Assembly (NCBI GenBank): GCA_003552745.1
Contig: PUOG01000222.1
Location: 1-24,536, forward strand
Length of the DNA stretch: 24,536 nt
DNA from: Spirochaetaceae bacterium
GTDB lineage: Bacteria > Spirochaetota > Spirochaetia > DSM-27196 > SKKC01
Reading direction: 5' to 3'
Of this stretch, positions 8,394-16,448 are shown one piece after another (position 1 is the first letter of the stretch; each line of letters begins with the position of its first letter). Both the position numbers and the translations under genes were made by a program. The notes under the pieces are model-generated. The model was not told where the DNA came from. It saw only the letters and a list, made by a program, of their open reading frames with translations, and did not search any database.

Positions 8394-9863
8394 CTAACCT
8401 TCGTCGGGTCGGTTCCGCTGCGCCGCCACCTCAGCCATCTCGTCGGCCCCTCGCACCCGCTTGCGTGCCGCGCCCTTCGTCTCCTTCGTGGGGATCTCCC
8501 GCCCCGCCGATAGCCGCTTCTTCGCTTTCTCAATGGCGGGCCCATATTGCGGTAACCACTTCTCCTGTGCGACGAGCATCTCGTCCACCATCTGCCAGAT
8601 CTCCGGCGGCGTACACACCGCTCCGACGTGTGGGTCCATCATCATCGCCTGCCGCAGGAGCTGGTCGTCGCCGTCCACCGCCGCCTTCACGCTCAGTCGC
8701 TGCACCGAAACACTCGCGTTGCACACCGCCGCCGGCCCCAATGGCAGCTCGCCTACGTCGAGCAACCGTATTCCGGTCGCATCGGCGAGCCCCGGCGCTT
8801 CCACGACCGCGTCCTCGGGAAGGTTGGAAATGCATCCGCCGTTGACCAGATTGAAATGCCCGCGGTAGCTTCTGCCCGTTTGAAGCGCCTCCACGATGAA
8901 AGAGCCGTGCTCGAGGCTGCGGTTCTTCGCCGAATAGACAAGCGGCTTGCGGTTCAGCCAGCTCTCATACTCCTGGTCGAAGTAGTGACGCCACTCCTGG
9001 CACACGCGCAAGTATCCACCCGTCTCGCCGCCGGTCCAGCTCGAATCCGCGATCCATTGATGGATTCGATCATCGTTCTTGCGGTACCACGGGAGGTACT
9101 CGCTCAGGTGACCGTTACTCTCGGTCGAGTAGTAGCCGAACCGGCGCAGCATGTCGACGCGAACCTGCTCGCCATCCGCCATCGGAGAGCGCTCGAATGC
9201 CTCCAGAAGGCGGCCCGTATGATCTTCGCCGTTGTGCACGAGCTTGATATACCAGGTCTGATGGTTGATTCCCGCACATACGATGTGCAGATCCTCGTAC
9301 TCGCACCCGAGCACCTTGGCGATCTGCTGATGTCCGTGCTGCACGCCGTGACACAGACCGACTACCCGCACCCCGCCGAAATGGTGAGCCGCCCACACGT
9401 TCATCGCCATGGGGTTCGCATAGTTGAGAAAGAGACAATCGGGTTTCGCGAGCTCGCGGATCTCCCTGGAGAGTTCGAGGATGAATGGGATGTTCCGCTG
9501 TCCGTACATGATGCCGCCGGCTGACAGCGTATCGCCGACGCACTGGTCGACTCCGTAGGTAACCGGAATATCGATGTCGCTCTCGAACGCTTCAAGCCCA
9601 CCTATGCGGACGGTGCTGAACACGTAATCGGCGTCCTTCAGCGCCTCCCGCCGATCGGTGGTTGCCGAGAGAATTGCCCCGTCGAGTCCATTAGCCTCGA
9701 TGTCGCGTCGAACGAGGCGTTCAACACGCTCGAGATTGACCGGATCAATATCCATGAAGACGAGCCGGGAGCTCTGCAGCTCGGGCACAGCCAGCAGATC
9801 GCCGACGAGCTTCTGCGTGAAGCCGATGCTGCCTGCTCCGATAAAAACGAGTCGTGGTGCCAT
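8394..9863 (-). CDS. Glycoside hydrolase family 4 (NAD+/Mn2+-dependent), alpha-galactosidase/uronidase-like
   Basis: A 489-residue cytoplasmic enzyme. The frame extends upstream to 9914, but ATG 9863 has an ideal AAGGAG 6 bases ahead and begins MAPRLVFIGAGSIGF, the canonical GH4 start. GAGSIG (9-14) and the MDID acidic end (Asp38) bind NAD. Asn150 in NPMAMN contacts substrate, Cys171-His172 and His201 (GINH) are the metal ligands, and Tyr244/Tyr245 supply the base. GH4 enzymes cleave by transient oxidation at C3. The residues after Cys-His separate substrate groups. Gly-Val here is, from memory, closer to uronate-releasing members than to the CHS form of MelA, so alpha-galacturonidase or alpha-glucuronidase activity is possible but unproven. 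Neighbouring sugar-acid genes agree with that. It is 111 bases downstream of the E1 gene on the same strand. Confidence 0.93.
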   Translation of the reverse strand: MAPRLVFIGAGSIGFTQKLVGDLLAVPELQSSRLVFMDIDPVNLERVERLVRRDIEANGLDGAILSATTDRREALKDADYVFSTVRIGGLEAFESDIDIPVTYGVDQCVGDTLSAGGIMYGQRNIPFILELSREIRELAKPDCLFLNYANPMAMNVWAAHHFGGVRVVGLCHGVQHGHQQIAKVLGCEYEDLHIVCAGINHQTWYIKLVHNGEDHTGRLLEAFERSPMADGEQVRVDMLRRFGYYSTESNGHLSEYLPWYRKNDDRIHQWIADSSWTGGETGGYLRVCQEWRHYFDQEYESWLNRKPLVYSAKNRSLEHGSFIVEALQTGRSYRGHFNLVNGGCISNLPEDAVVEAPGLADATGIRLLDVGELPLGPAAVCNASVSVQRLSVKAAVDGDDQLLRQAMMMDPHVGAVCTPPEIWQMVDEMLVAQEKWLPQYGPAIEKAKKRLSAGREIPTKETKGAARKRVRGADEMAEVAAQRNRPDEG

Positions 9864-9890
9864 GTTTACTCCTTCAATGACCGACATGGT

Positions 9891-9900
9891 ATTCCGGAAT
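9891..9900. promoter_or_regulatory. 10-bp perfect palindrome upstream of the GH4 gene
   Basis: ATTCCGGAAT lies 28 bases ahead of the GH4 start, in the 111-base gap after the E1 gene. Its position would suit an operator or mRNA element, but no second copy was found in the other intergenic regions of this cluster. Chance is a real alternative. Confidence 0.25.
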
Positions 9901-9974
9901 GCGGCGGACGGCAATGAATCGATCGAAAGACGTCGTCAGGTTGTCGTCCCGCTCGGCTCCCCGACCGACGCCCT

Positions 9975-12158
9975 CTACAGCTGACGGCGAGCCGCCTGCA
10001 CCACCGTCCGCACGATCTGTTCGTCGTCGAGCATCGCCGCCGCCTCGAGTGCCCGGGAGACCGGGTTCGGAACGTCGGCCGAGGTCAGGTTGTAGCATGG
10101 CCCGTCGAGTTCGTCGAAGTAGTGCAGCGACAGCGCGCTGGTGATGCGCGGGCCGATCGCCTGGCTCGCGGCAGCCTCCTCCACGGTGACCACCGCCCCG
10201 GTCTTCTTCAGCGAATGGCCGATGCACGCCAGGTCGAGCGATGGAAGGTCGACTGTGCGCAGATCGACGATCTCGACCGACACGTCCTGCTCGGCGAACA
10301 CCGTTGCGAGCCGGCGAAGACGCCCGGGCATCGCCCCGTAGCCGACCACCGTGACGTCGGTGCCCTCCTCGAGCACCTCGGCCCGGCCGAACGGCAGGTA
10401 GTAGTCCAGTGTGTCCGCCGGCACGTCGAACTCCTGCCCGTAGAGGGTGTGATGCTCGAGGAAAATGACCGGGTCGTTCGATTGCATGGCGGTGTTGAAC
10501 AGCCCCACGTAGTCGAACGCGGTGCCCGGCGCAACGATACGCCAGCCGGGGAACAAGGCAAAGAGGGCGACCGGATCCATCGAGTGCTGTCCCCCGTAAC
10601 CGCATCCGGTTGCGATGCGTGTGCGCGCCACGAGGGAGACATCGGTCGTGCCGCCGTACATGTGGCGCGCCTTGGCGATCTGGTTAAACAGCTGATCGGC
10701 GGCGACCAGCGCGAAATCGGGAAACATTATCTCCACCACCGGACGCATGCCGCACATCGACGCACCGAGCGCCAGCCCGGCGAACCCCGCCTCGGAGATC
10801 GGCGTGTTACGCACCCGGTCGGGAAACCGCTTCGGCAGACCCTTCGTCGCCCCGTAGGCGCCGCCACCGAAGCTCGCCACCTCCTCGCCGATGACCACGA
10901 CGCTGTCGTCCCGCTCCATCCACCGCCCGGTTACCCCGGCAATAGCCGCCGAGTAGGTGATCGGGTGGAAATCGGAGAAATCGCTTCGCCGGGAATAGGT
11001 GATGTCGGCCAGTTCGCCGCCGGCGCTTCGCAGGCCGACCTCCAGCTCCTCCGGCGACGGCCAGAGATCCGGCTTAACCGCCGGCGCCGCGGTATCGCCG
11101 CCGGCGACATCGGTACACGCCTCGACCGCCCGCTGCACGCACGCGGCCGCCTTCTCCTGCATCGCATCGATCTCCGTCTCGCTCACCAGCCCGGCCTCGC
11201 GCAGATCGGCCGGATACCGGCTAAGCGCGTCTCGCTCGCGCTGCGCCTCCTCTTCCTCCCTGGAACGGTAGCCGTAGGCGCTGCCTGCCGCCCCGCCGCC
11301 GTGGTGATAGAGGCGGTAGCAGAGCACCTCCACCATCCACGGCCGCCCGCCGGCGCGCAGCTCCTCCGCGGCCAGACGCATCGTCTCGTACAGTGCGACC
11401 ACGTCGTTTCCGTCCACCGTCACCGCGTTCATGTTGTAGGCAAGCGCCCGCTGCGAGAGGACGTCCACCGCCGTCGCCTCCTCGGCGCGTGTGCCGACCG
11501 CGTAGAGGTTGTTCTCGATGCAGAAGATGATCGGCAGGTTCCAGACGCCGGCGAGATTACACGCTTCGTGGAAGGCGCCCTGATTGACCGCACCGTCGCC
11601 GAAATACGATACGACGATATCGCCGGTGCGGCGGTACTGCTGGGCGTACGCCGCCCCGGTCGCAAGCGGAACGCCGCCGGCAACAATCGCGTTCGTGCCG
11701 AGCACGCCGGCTTCGGCGCTGCGCAGGTGCATCGACCCACCGCGTCCCCCGCAGTAGCCGATGCGCAGGCCCATGATCTCACCGAGCGTCCGCCTCACCG
11801 CCTCAACGCCGGCGGCCGGCAGCTCGTCGGCCGCTGGATCCCACTCGTCGTCGAGTACTGCGCCGAGCACCTTGCTGAGAAACTGATGGTGGGCGCGATG
11901 ACTGCCGCTCATCCGATCGCTCGCGCGAAGCGCCCGGATAGAGGCCGCCGCGGCGGCCTCCTGCCCGACGCTCGAGTGGACCGGGCCCCACACGCAGTCG
12001 GCCTCCTTCAGCCGCAGCACCGCATGCTCGAACTCGCGGATGAGCATCATGTCGAAGAGAATCCGCAGGCTCTGCAGCCGGGGTATGCGTGCGAGATCGC
12101 CGGGCTGCGAGCACACCCGATCCCAGCGCACCGAGTGGTTCAGTTTCGTGTGGTTCAT
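9975..12158 (-). CDS. Thiamine-diphosphate E1 dehydrogenase, alpha and beta subunits fused
   Basis: A 727-residue protein. The frame is open to 12491, but upstream residues are a shadow of the VOC gene. ATG 12158 has GAGGGAG 4 bases ahead and starts the conserved region. The alpha half (about 20-360) has GGRGGSMH (138-144) and the ThDP motif GDGAVNQG (187-194) closing with IENN (214-217). The beta half (about 395-725) has VIGEEVASFGGGAYGATKG, ISEAGFAGLALG and VEIMFPDF. Pyruvate, branched-chain 2-oxoacid and acetoin dehydrogenases normally use separate alpha and beta genes and need E2 and E3. Neither E2 nor E3 is in this window. Fused E1 proteins are known in several bacteria. The sugar-acid neighbourhood suggests a 2-oxoacid or ketose-derived substrate, but this is inference. 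It starts 8 bases after the VOC stop, so the two are surely cotranscribed. Confidence 0.93.
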   Translation of the reverse strand: MNHTKLNHSVRWDRVCSQPGDLARIPRLQSLRILFDMMLIREFEHAVLRLKEADCVWGPVHSSVGQEAAAAASIRALRASDRMSGSHRAHHQFLSKVLGAVLDDEWDPAADELPAAGVEAVRRTLGEIMGLRIGYCGGRGGSMHLRSAEAGVLGTNAIVAGGVPLATGAAYAQQYRRTGDIVVSYFGDGAVNQGAFHEACNLAGVWNLPIIFCIENNLYAVGTRAEEATAVDVLSQRALAYNMNAVTVDGNDVVALYETMRLAAEELRAGGRPWMVEVLCYRLYHHGGGAAGSAYGYRSREEEEAQRERDALSRYPADLREAGLVSETEIDAMQEKAAACVQRAVEACTDVAGGDTAAPAVKPDLWPSPEELEVGLRSAGGELADITYSRRSDFSDFHPITYSAAIAGVTGRWMERDDSVVVIGEEVASFGGGAYGATKGLPKRFPDRVRNTPISEAGFAGLALGASMCGMRPVVEIMFPDFALVAADQLFNQIAKARHMYGGTTDVSLVARTRIATGCGYGGQHSMDPVALFALFPGWRIVAPGTAFDYVGLFNTAMQSNDPVIFLEHHTLYGQEFDVPADTLDYYLPFGRAEVLEEGTDVTVVGYGAMPGRLRRLATVFAEQDVSVEIVDLRTVDLPSLDLACIGHSLKKTGAVVTVEEAAASQAIGPRITSALSLHYFDELDGPCYNLTSADVPNPVSRALEAAAMLDDEQIVRTVVQAARRQL

Positions 12159-12166
12159 CGGCTCCC

Positions 12167-12595
12167 TCAACTTTCCCGCAGCTCGAGCACCTCGCCGTCC
12201 GGACCGCGAAAGTAGAACAGCCAGACCCCGGGCCGGAACTCGATCGGCTCGCTGAGAAACTCGACGCCGCGCCGTTTCAGTTCCTCGTAATCCCCCCGCG
12301 CATCGGTCGACCTGAACCCGATATGGATCGGGCCGAGATCGGCCTGGCGCCGGTCGGAGGGGACCGGCTTTCCGCGCGGCTCGAGATACTCGAACAGCTC
12401 GAGCATGAACGAGCCGCTGTACAGGTGGGCGATGCGCGCCCGGCACCCCGGCTGTCCGGTCACCGTTCCGAGCGAACTCTCCGGGCCGCACTCGATCACG
12501 CGCGCAAGCGCCAGGCCCAACGCGTCTCGATAGAAGGCGAGCGAGCGGTCGAGATCTGCAACACTGACGGCGACGTGCTCGACTCCGGCGATCAT
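12167..12595 (-). CDS. VOC-superfamily (glyoxalase/dioxygenase fold) metalloprotein
   Basis: A 142-residue protein starting at ATG 12595 with GAGGAG about 8 bases upstream. The two beta-alpha-beta-beta-beta modules of the vicinal-oxygen-chelate fold are visible, with metal ligands His7 (VEHVAV), Glu66 (MLELFEY), His91 (PIHIGF) and Glu138 (VLELRE), the glyoxalase I / methylmalonyl-CoA epimerase pattern. Such proteins catalyse isomerisation, epimerisation or lactoylglutathione-type chemistry. It sits 34 bases after the mandelate-racemase-type gene and 8 bases before the E1 fusion, so it probably handles an intermediate of the same pathway. The exact reaction cannot be read from the sequence. 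Confidence 0.92.
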   Translation of the reverse strand: MIAGVEHVAVSVADLDRSLAFYRDALGLALARVIECGPESSLGTVTGQPGCRARIAHLYSGSFMLELFEYLEPRGKPVPSDRRQADLGPIHIGFRSTDARGDYEELKRRGVEFLSEPIEFRPGVWLFYFRGPDGEVLELRES

Positions 12596-12629
12596 CGATT
12601 GGCTCCTCGTGTATCCGTCGATCGTATTG

Positions 12630-13775
12630 TCATTGCATCCCCGCTTTCCCGGTGGCTACGTCACCTGTCGCAGGCGCGACCGCGTGTTCGGCCAGCGCCG
12701 CCCAGTCGAAGTCCAACCCGATTCCCGGTGCGTCGGTGAGCACCGCGCACCCGTTCTCGAGCCGCAACGGCCGGCGCAGATATCGATCGAGACCGAAGCG
12801 ATGAACTTCGAGATACGAGGCGTTACCGATGGCGGCGAGCAGATGGGCATGCACGTCATGCGCCCCGTGGGAGCTCACCGGTACGCCGCTGGCCTCGGCG
12901 ATGCGAGCGACCTTCATCCACGATGTGATCCCGCCGGCATTCGTGGCATCCGGCTGCACAACCGACAGCCGCCCCCGACGGATCATCCGCTCGAACTCGG
13001 CGAGGCTTCGCAGGCTTTCGCCGGCGGCGATCGGAATGCCGAGGGCGGCGAGCTGCGCATGCCCGTCTTCGTCATCCGGGACAATCGGCTCTTCGAGCCA
13101 GTACAAGTCCTGGTCGCGCAGCGCGTGAACCGCCCGCATCGCCGTCTGCACCGGCCAGCGCATGTTCGCATCGACCATGAGGGTCATCTCCGGGCCGAGC
13201 GTCCGGCGCACAGCGCGCACCCGCTCGACATCCTCCTCGAGCCGCTCGCGGCCCACCTTGATCTTGATCGCGTCGAACCCTTCCGCGCGGTAGCCCTCCA
13301 CCTCGGCAAGCAGCTCCTCGAGGGTGAAGTCGAGATCGACCCCGCCGGCGTAGGCCGGCACCCGCTCCCGCACGCCGCCGAGCAACCGCCACAGCGGCTG
13401 CCCACAGCGCTTCGCGCGCAGGTCGTGCACCGCCATGTCCACCGCCGATATCGCGAAGGCGACCAATCCGCCGCGGCCCACGTAGCGCATGCGCCCGTCC
13501 ATCTCCTGCCACAGCAGTTCGTGCCGGCGAGGGTCGAGCGGCCTGATGAGCGGGCCGAGCTCGCGATCGATCAGCTCGCGAATCGCCGATCCACCCCGGC
13601 CGACGGTATAGGTAAAACCGACCCCCTCCTCCCCGCGCTCGTCGGTCAGGCGGACGGTTACCAGCTCGAAGGCCGATATCTCGCCGTGGGTCGCATCGCT
13701 CAACGTGCGCGGCAACGGCACCCGGTAGTGGCCGGTTTCTATCCGGAAGATTGCATTCGTATCGTTCACGGTCAA
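12630..13775 (-). CDS. Mandelate racemase/muconate lactonizing enzyme family, probable sugar-acid dehydratase
   Basis: A 381-residue cytoplasmic enzyme of full family length. The capping domain is followed by a barrel with the KIK base motif (Lys171, Lys173), metal ligands Asp202 (VDANMRW), Glu228 (WLEEP) and Glu253 (AGES), then Asp276 (QPDAT) and His303 (SSHG) as the second acid/base pair. Having both a KxK lysine and a His-Asp dyad, it belongs to the mandelate-racemase-like branch that contains many acid-sugar dehydratases. The frame starts at TTG 13775, which has TGGAG 5 bases upstream. GTG 13769 is an alternative with worse spacing. No standard ATG fits. It is the first intact gene of the minus-strand run, and the divergent SDR starts 148 bases away. 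Confidence 0.92.
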   Translation of the reverse strand: MTVNDTNAIFRIETGHYRVPLPRTLSDATHGEISAFELVTVRLTDERGEEGVGFTYTVGRGGSAIRELIDRELGPLIRPLDPRRHELLWQEMDGRMRYVGRGGLVAFAISAVDMAVHDLRAKRCGQPLWRLLGGVRERVPAYAGGVDLDFTLEELLAEVEGYRAEGFDAIKIKVGRERLEEDVERVRAVRRTLGPEMTLMVDANMRWPVQTAMRAVHALRDQDLYWLEEPIVPDDEDGHAQLAALGIPIAAGESLRSLAEFERMIRRGRLSVVQPDATNAGGITSWMKVARIAEASGVPVSSHGAHDVHAHLLAAIGNASYLEVHRFGLDRYLRRPLRLENGCAVLTDAPGIGLDFDWAALAEHAVAPATGDVATGKAGMQ

Positions 13776-13792
13776 TTATGCTCCATCAGCGA

Positions 13793-13903
13793 TTACCGCC
13801 GGGCGCCGGCCCGTACATCCTCGACCAATAATCCGTAAATGTCGAGCATCTTCTCGTACGGATCGGGGTGCGGGGCGGACCTGCTTGCCGGATACGCGGG
13901 GCT
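13793..13903 (-). pseudogene. Possible orphan C-terminal tail of a lost gene
   Basis: Between the divergent dehydratase and SDR genes, the minus strand holds a 36-codon open stretch ending in TAA at 13793-13795. Its product includes HPDPYEKMLDIYGLLVEDVR, which looks like the last helices of a folded protein. An in-frame stop lies just upstream and there is no start codon, so it could not be expressed alone. It may be the 3' end of a gene once at the head of this operon and removed by deletion. Identity unknown; chance coding in GC-rich DNA is possible. Confidence 0.3.
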
Positions 13904-13923
13904 AAACTACACTCGGTGGCGGA

Positions 13924-14745
13924 ATGTCATACCCCGGAGAAGATCTGTCCGGTAAGCACGCGGTAGTCACCGGTGGGGGCGGGGCCATCGCCGGCGAGGT
14001 CGCGATGCGTCTCGCCCGCGCGGGCTGTCGGGTCGCGGTGTGGGATCTCTCGGGCGGGAAGGCACAACGAACCGCCGACGCCGCAGCCGGCGAAGGCGGC
14101 AAAGCGATCGGCGTGGAATGCGACGTAACCTCGCGCGAGAGTATTCGTGATGCACTCGAGCGGAGCCTGGCGGCATGGGGGACGATCGATATCCTGGTCA
14201 ACGGCGCCGGGGGAAGTCACCCGAGCACGACCACCGCATCCGACCTTCCCTTTTTCTACATTGATCCCGACGACATCAGATCGGTCATGGATCTGAATTA
14301 CCTCGGCATCGTCATGTGCTGTCAGGCCGTCGGCGCGGTCATGGCCGAGCGGGAAGCCGGATCCATAACCAACATCACCTCGGTGGCCGGCGTGAGACCG
14401 TTGACCCGGGCGGTGGCCTATTGCAATGGAAAGGCGGCGGCCAACAGCTTCACGCAATGGCTCGCCGTACACATGAACCAAACCTATTCGAAGGCAATCC
14501 GTGTGAATGCGGTGGCGCCCGGCTTCGTGTTGACCGAACAGAATCGATTCCTGCTGAACGACCCCGATACCGGCGAGCCGACCGAACGGGGCAGAAAGGT
14601 ACTCGAAGCCGTTCCGGCGGGGCGCTACGGAACGGTCGAGGAGATCGCCGATCTCGTTGTATACCTCAGCGGAGATCGTGCCGGGTTTATCAACGGCGCG
14701 GTCATTCCGATCGACGGCGGATTCAGCGCCTATGCGGGGGTGTAG
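13924..14745 (+). CDS. SDR oxidoreductase, fructuronate reductase (D-mannonate oxidoreductase)-like
   Basis: A 273-residue classical short-chain dehydrogenase. TGGGGAIAG (16-24) is the nucleotide loop and Asp41 at the end of the second strand favours NAD(H). NGAG (93-96), Asn125, Ser153 and Tyr166-xxx-Lys170 form the active site. The segments FTQWLAVHM (176-184), GFVLTEQNRFLL and DTGEPTERG are typical of the SDR branch annotated as D-mannonate oxidoreductase or fructuronate reductase (YjmF-like). That branch reduces D-fructuronate to D-mannonate in uronate catabolism. It is divergent from the mandelate-racemase-type dehydratase and shares a 148-base upstream region with it, so the two may be coregulated. 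The weak GGCGGA directly before ATG leaves the initiation signal poor, but no other start fits. Confidence 0.85.
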   Translation: MSYPGEDLSGKHAVVTGGGGAIAGEVAMRLARAGCRVAVWDLSGGKAQRTADAAAGEGGKAIGVECDVTSRESIRDALERSLAAWGTIDILVNGAGGSHPSTTTASDLPFFYIDPDDIRSVMDLNYLGIVMCCQAVGAVMAEREAGSITNITSVAGVRPLTRAVAYCNGKAAANSFTQWLAVHMNQTYSKAIRVNAVAPGFVLTEQNRFLLNDPDTGEPTERGRKVLEAVPAGRYGTVEEIADLVVYLSGDRAGFINGAVIPIDGGFSAYAGV

Positions 14746-14815
14746 AGCCGTTCGCCCCCACGAAAAGCCGGTTATCGCGTACGATGAGAACTATGTAGAG
14801 AAGCGTCCCTCTTCG

Positions 14816-15569
14816 TCACAAAGATTGACCGGCGTACGCTCCATCGGCACGCCGGCTCCTTGAACAACCTCCGTCCGGCCGCAGGCCCGCCTCCTTCAGC
14901 CGGGCGGCGAAGTGATCGAGCTCCTCGCGGTTATTCGCCTGTGAAAGGCCGGTGACGGCGAGTACCTGGTCGAGCGCCGGTCCGAAGGCGAGCCGCAGGA
15001 GTCGACTCTCAAACTGGACGGTGTCGACCGTTTCTCCGCCGGCGGCGCTATCGATGTGCCGAATAAGGCAGCAGATGAACTCTGCGATCCGAGCCATCTT
15101 CTCGTAGCTCAGCCGGTCGGGGGTATCGGTCGGTCTGTGATAGTGGGGCCACTGCCCGCAGGAGAGAAAGAGATACGGTAAGCCGTTGCGTCTGAACACC
15201 GCGTGATCGCTTACATCTGAGATCCTGGATAATCGCGCAGGGGAATTCCCTCCGATCGCGTTGCAAACGGCCGGGCACGTGCTCGCCGGGCGCGTGCTTG
15301 AACGGCACGTGCTTGCGATTGCCTTGCATACACCCGCCCGGCGAAAGCTCACCCGCCGCCGCGAGCACGATGGCGATCGCGGCCGCGTTGTCGTCGGCAC
15401 ACGGCGCTGCGATGAGCACCGGCGCGAGCTCGGTCATTCGTTCGTGCAGGTATTCGCCCGCGGCAGCGTGCCCCTCGCTCCCGGGAAGGCGTCCTTCGGG
15501 GGTTGCCAGCTCGCGAACATCGTCCTCGAGTCTGCTCCGGTCGATCACGGCGGTGGTGCTCTCCTCCAC
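14816..15569 (-). pseudogene. Decayed M28-family zinc aminopeptidase
   Basis: Two overlapping frames carry the two ends of one peptidase. The first, from ATG 15569, gives the N-terminal helix pattern (LPGSEGHAAAGEYLHERM) and then jumps to CADDNAAAIAIVLAAAGEL, the metal-binding Asp-Asp-Asn segment of M28. The expected strand with the first zinc histidine is missing between them. The second frame, read from about 15240 down to 14816, gives SDHAVFRRNGLPYLFLS and WPHYHRPTDTPDRL, the final zinc-histidine loop. The middle, including the catalytic glutamate region, is absent. At least two internal deletions and one frame change separate this from a working enzyme. It is convergent with the SDR gene. 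The family call is firm, and loss of function is nearly certain unless the assembly is wrong. Confidence 0.8.
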
Positions 15570-15633
15570 CGCACGATCATAGCACGCCCACCTCTCGAGG
15601 GCTATCGAAGCCCGCTACTCCGCGCCTCACCCC

Positions 15634-16047
15634 TCACCAGATCGTCTTCATCCCTGAAGCGTTCTTGAGAGCGACATCTCTGAGAGCAGTATCCCGGGTG
15701 ACTAACGGTGCCTCATATTCGATGGCGGTAGCAACGATGAAGCGGTCGGCCGGGTCGGAGTGCATCTCGAGGGCGTCGGCCGCGACCGCGATGGACGGAG
15801 TCAACGCAAGTGGGCGTATACGCGGAATCGCGAGAATGCGAGTAGTCCACTCCGCAGCCATCAAGCCGCCGCTGAGCTCCAGTCGTTTCTTTCGCACAAG
15901 CAGCGCCACCTCCCAGAACACGATGGAGGGAACGCCGATCGTCTCCGCCGCCTCCAGAGCCCTGGTTGCTCGACGACTGAGATACGCCGGTTCCTGCACC
16001 CAGAACACTAGAACATGAGTGTCCAGAACGATCACTTCCGGTCCCAT
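15634..16047 (-). CDS. vapC: PIN-domain toxin (VapC type)
   Basis: A 137-residue PIN ribonuclease-fold protein. The acidic metal cluster is visible: Asp9 in VIVLDTHVLVFW, Glu46 in SIVFWEVALL, Asp98/Asp101 in HSDPADRFIVATA and Asp119 in LVTRDTALR. The IVLDTHVLVFW opening is typical of VapC partners of Phd/MazE-like antitoxins. VapC toxins cut tRNA or rRNA, but the target cannot be predicted here. Its start overlaps the antitoxin gene by 16 bases, so translation is probably coupled. All catalytic residues are present, and it appears intact. Confidence 0.93.
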   Translation of the reverse strand: MGPEVIVLDTHVLVFWVQEPAYLSRRATRALEAAETIGVPSIVFWEVALLVRKKRLELSGGLMAAEWTTRILAIPRIRPLALTPSIAVAADALEMHSDPADRFIVATAIEYEAPLVTRDTALRDVALKNASGMKTIW

Positions 16048-16301
16048 TCAGCGAGCTCTTCGGTCGGTTCCAGGAAGGTTTCGAGGTCCACCAGTATCCG
16101 CCCGCCCCCGGAGCGGAGGTCCCGGAGCAAACGTGCCTCGATTTCCCGGTCATCTTCGAGTGGAACGACCCGAGCGACCGGTCTGTTCCGTTTCGTTATC
16201 GTAACAGGTTCGTGCGTTCGGCCAACCTCGTCGAGAATCGCCAGGCATTTCTGTTTGAACTCTCCCGCCGGAATAGTTCGTTCTTTTTCGTCCATGGACA
16301 T
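16032..16301 (-). CDS. Phd/YefM-family antitoxin
   Basis: An 89-residue protein with the Phd/YefM DNA-binding fold: IPAGEFKQKCLAILDEV (10-26), then EPVTITKRNRPVARVVPLED (31-50), the strand-turn-strand typical of the family. The C-terminal part (about 55-89) is acidic and should wrap the toxin. Two Met codons (16301 and 16295) are candidate starts. Neither has a strong Shine-Dalgarno, and the repeats at 16294-16320 overlap both. It is upstream of and overlaps vapC, the normal order for this module. These antitoxins usually repress their own promoter together with the toxin. Confidence 0.9.
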   Translation of the reverse strand: MSMDEKERTIPAGEFKQKCLAILDEVGRTHEPVTITKRNRPVARVVPLEDDREIEARLLRDLRSGGGRILVDLETFLEPTEELAEWDRK

Positions 16302-16320
16302 ATTCTATGGACATATGGAC
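16294..16320. promoter_or_regulatory. Triple ATGGAC(ATA) direct repeat at the antitoxin start, probable operator
   Basis: ATGGACATA occurs at 16294 and 16307, and ATGGAC again at 16315. The cluster spans the start codons of the Phd-type antitoxin and the bases just upstream. Phd proteins bind short repeated sites over their own promoter, so an autoregulatory operator is likely. No footprint-level evidence can come from sequence. Confidence 0.5.
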
Positions 16321-16448
16321 TTCTCGTCAACAGACCGTCGGACTCGACACTCAGGTTGAGTCGGCGAACACCTCGCGATTTGGGAGTGTCGATCAGCGCC
16401 GCGAGGAGCGCCGGCCGCATCCGCACCTCCAACGTCTGCCGGCTCACC

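Noticed and set aside
9864..9974. Protein-like minus-strand tail (VRRIPEYHVGH) ahead of GH4
   Set aside because: Too short to distinguish from chance, and no start or upstream coding sequence.
10122..12215. 697-codon plus-strand open frame
   Set aside because: Antisense to the E1 fusion, Arg/His/Pro-rich, with no family motifs; a GC-rich shadow.
12159..12491. N-terminal extension of the E1 fusion
   Set aside because: Arg-rich and antithetical to E1 sequence; it is the VOC gene in another frame, and ATG 12158 has a good ribosome-binding site.
12609..13838. 409-codon plus-strand open frame
   Set aside because: Antisense to the dehydratase; no recognisable domains.
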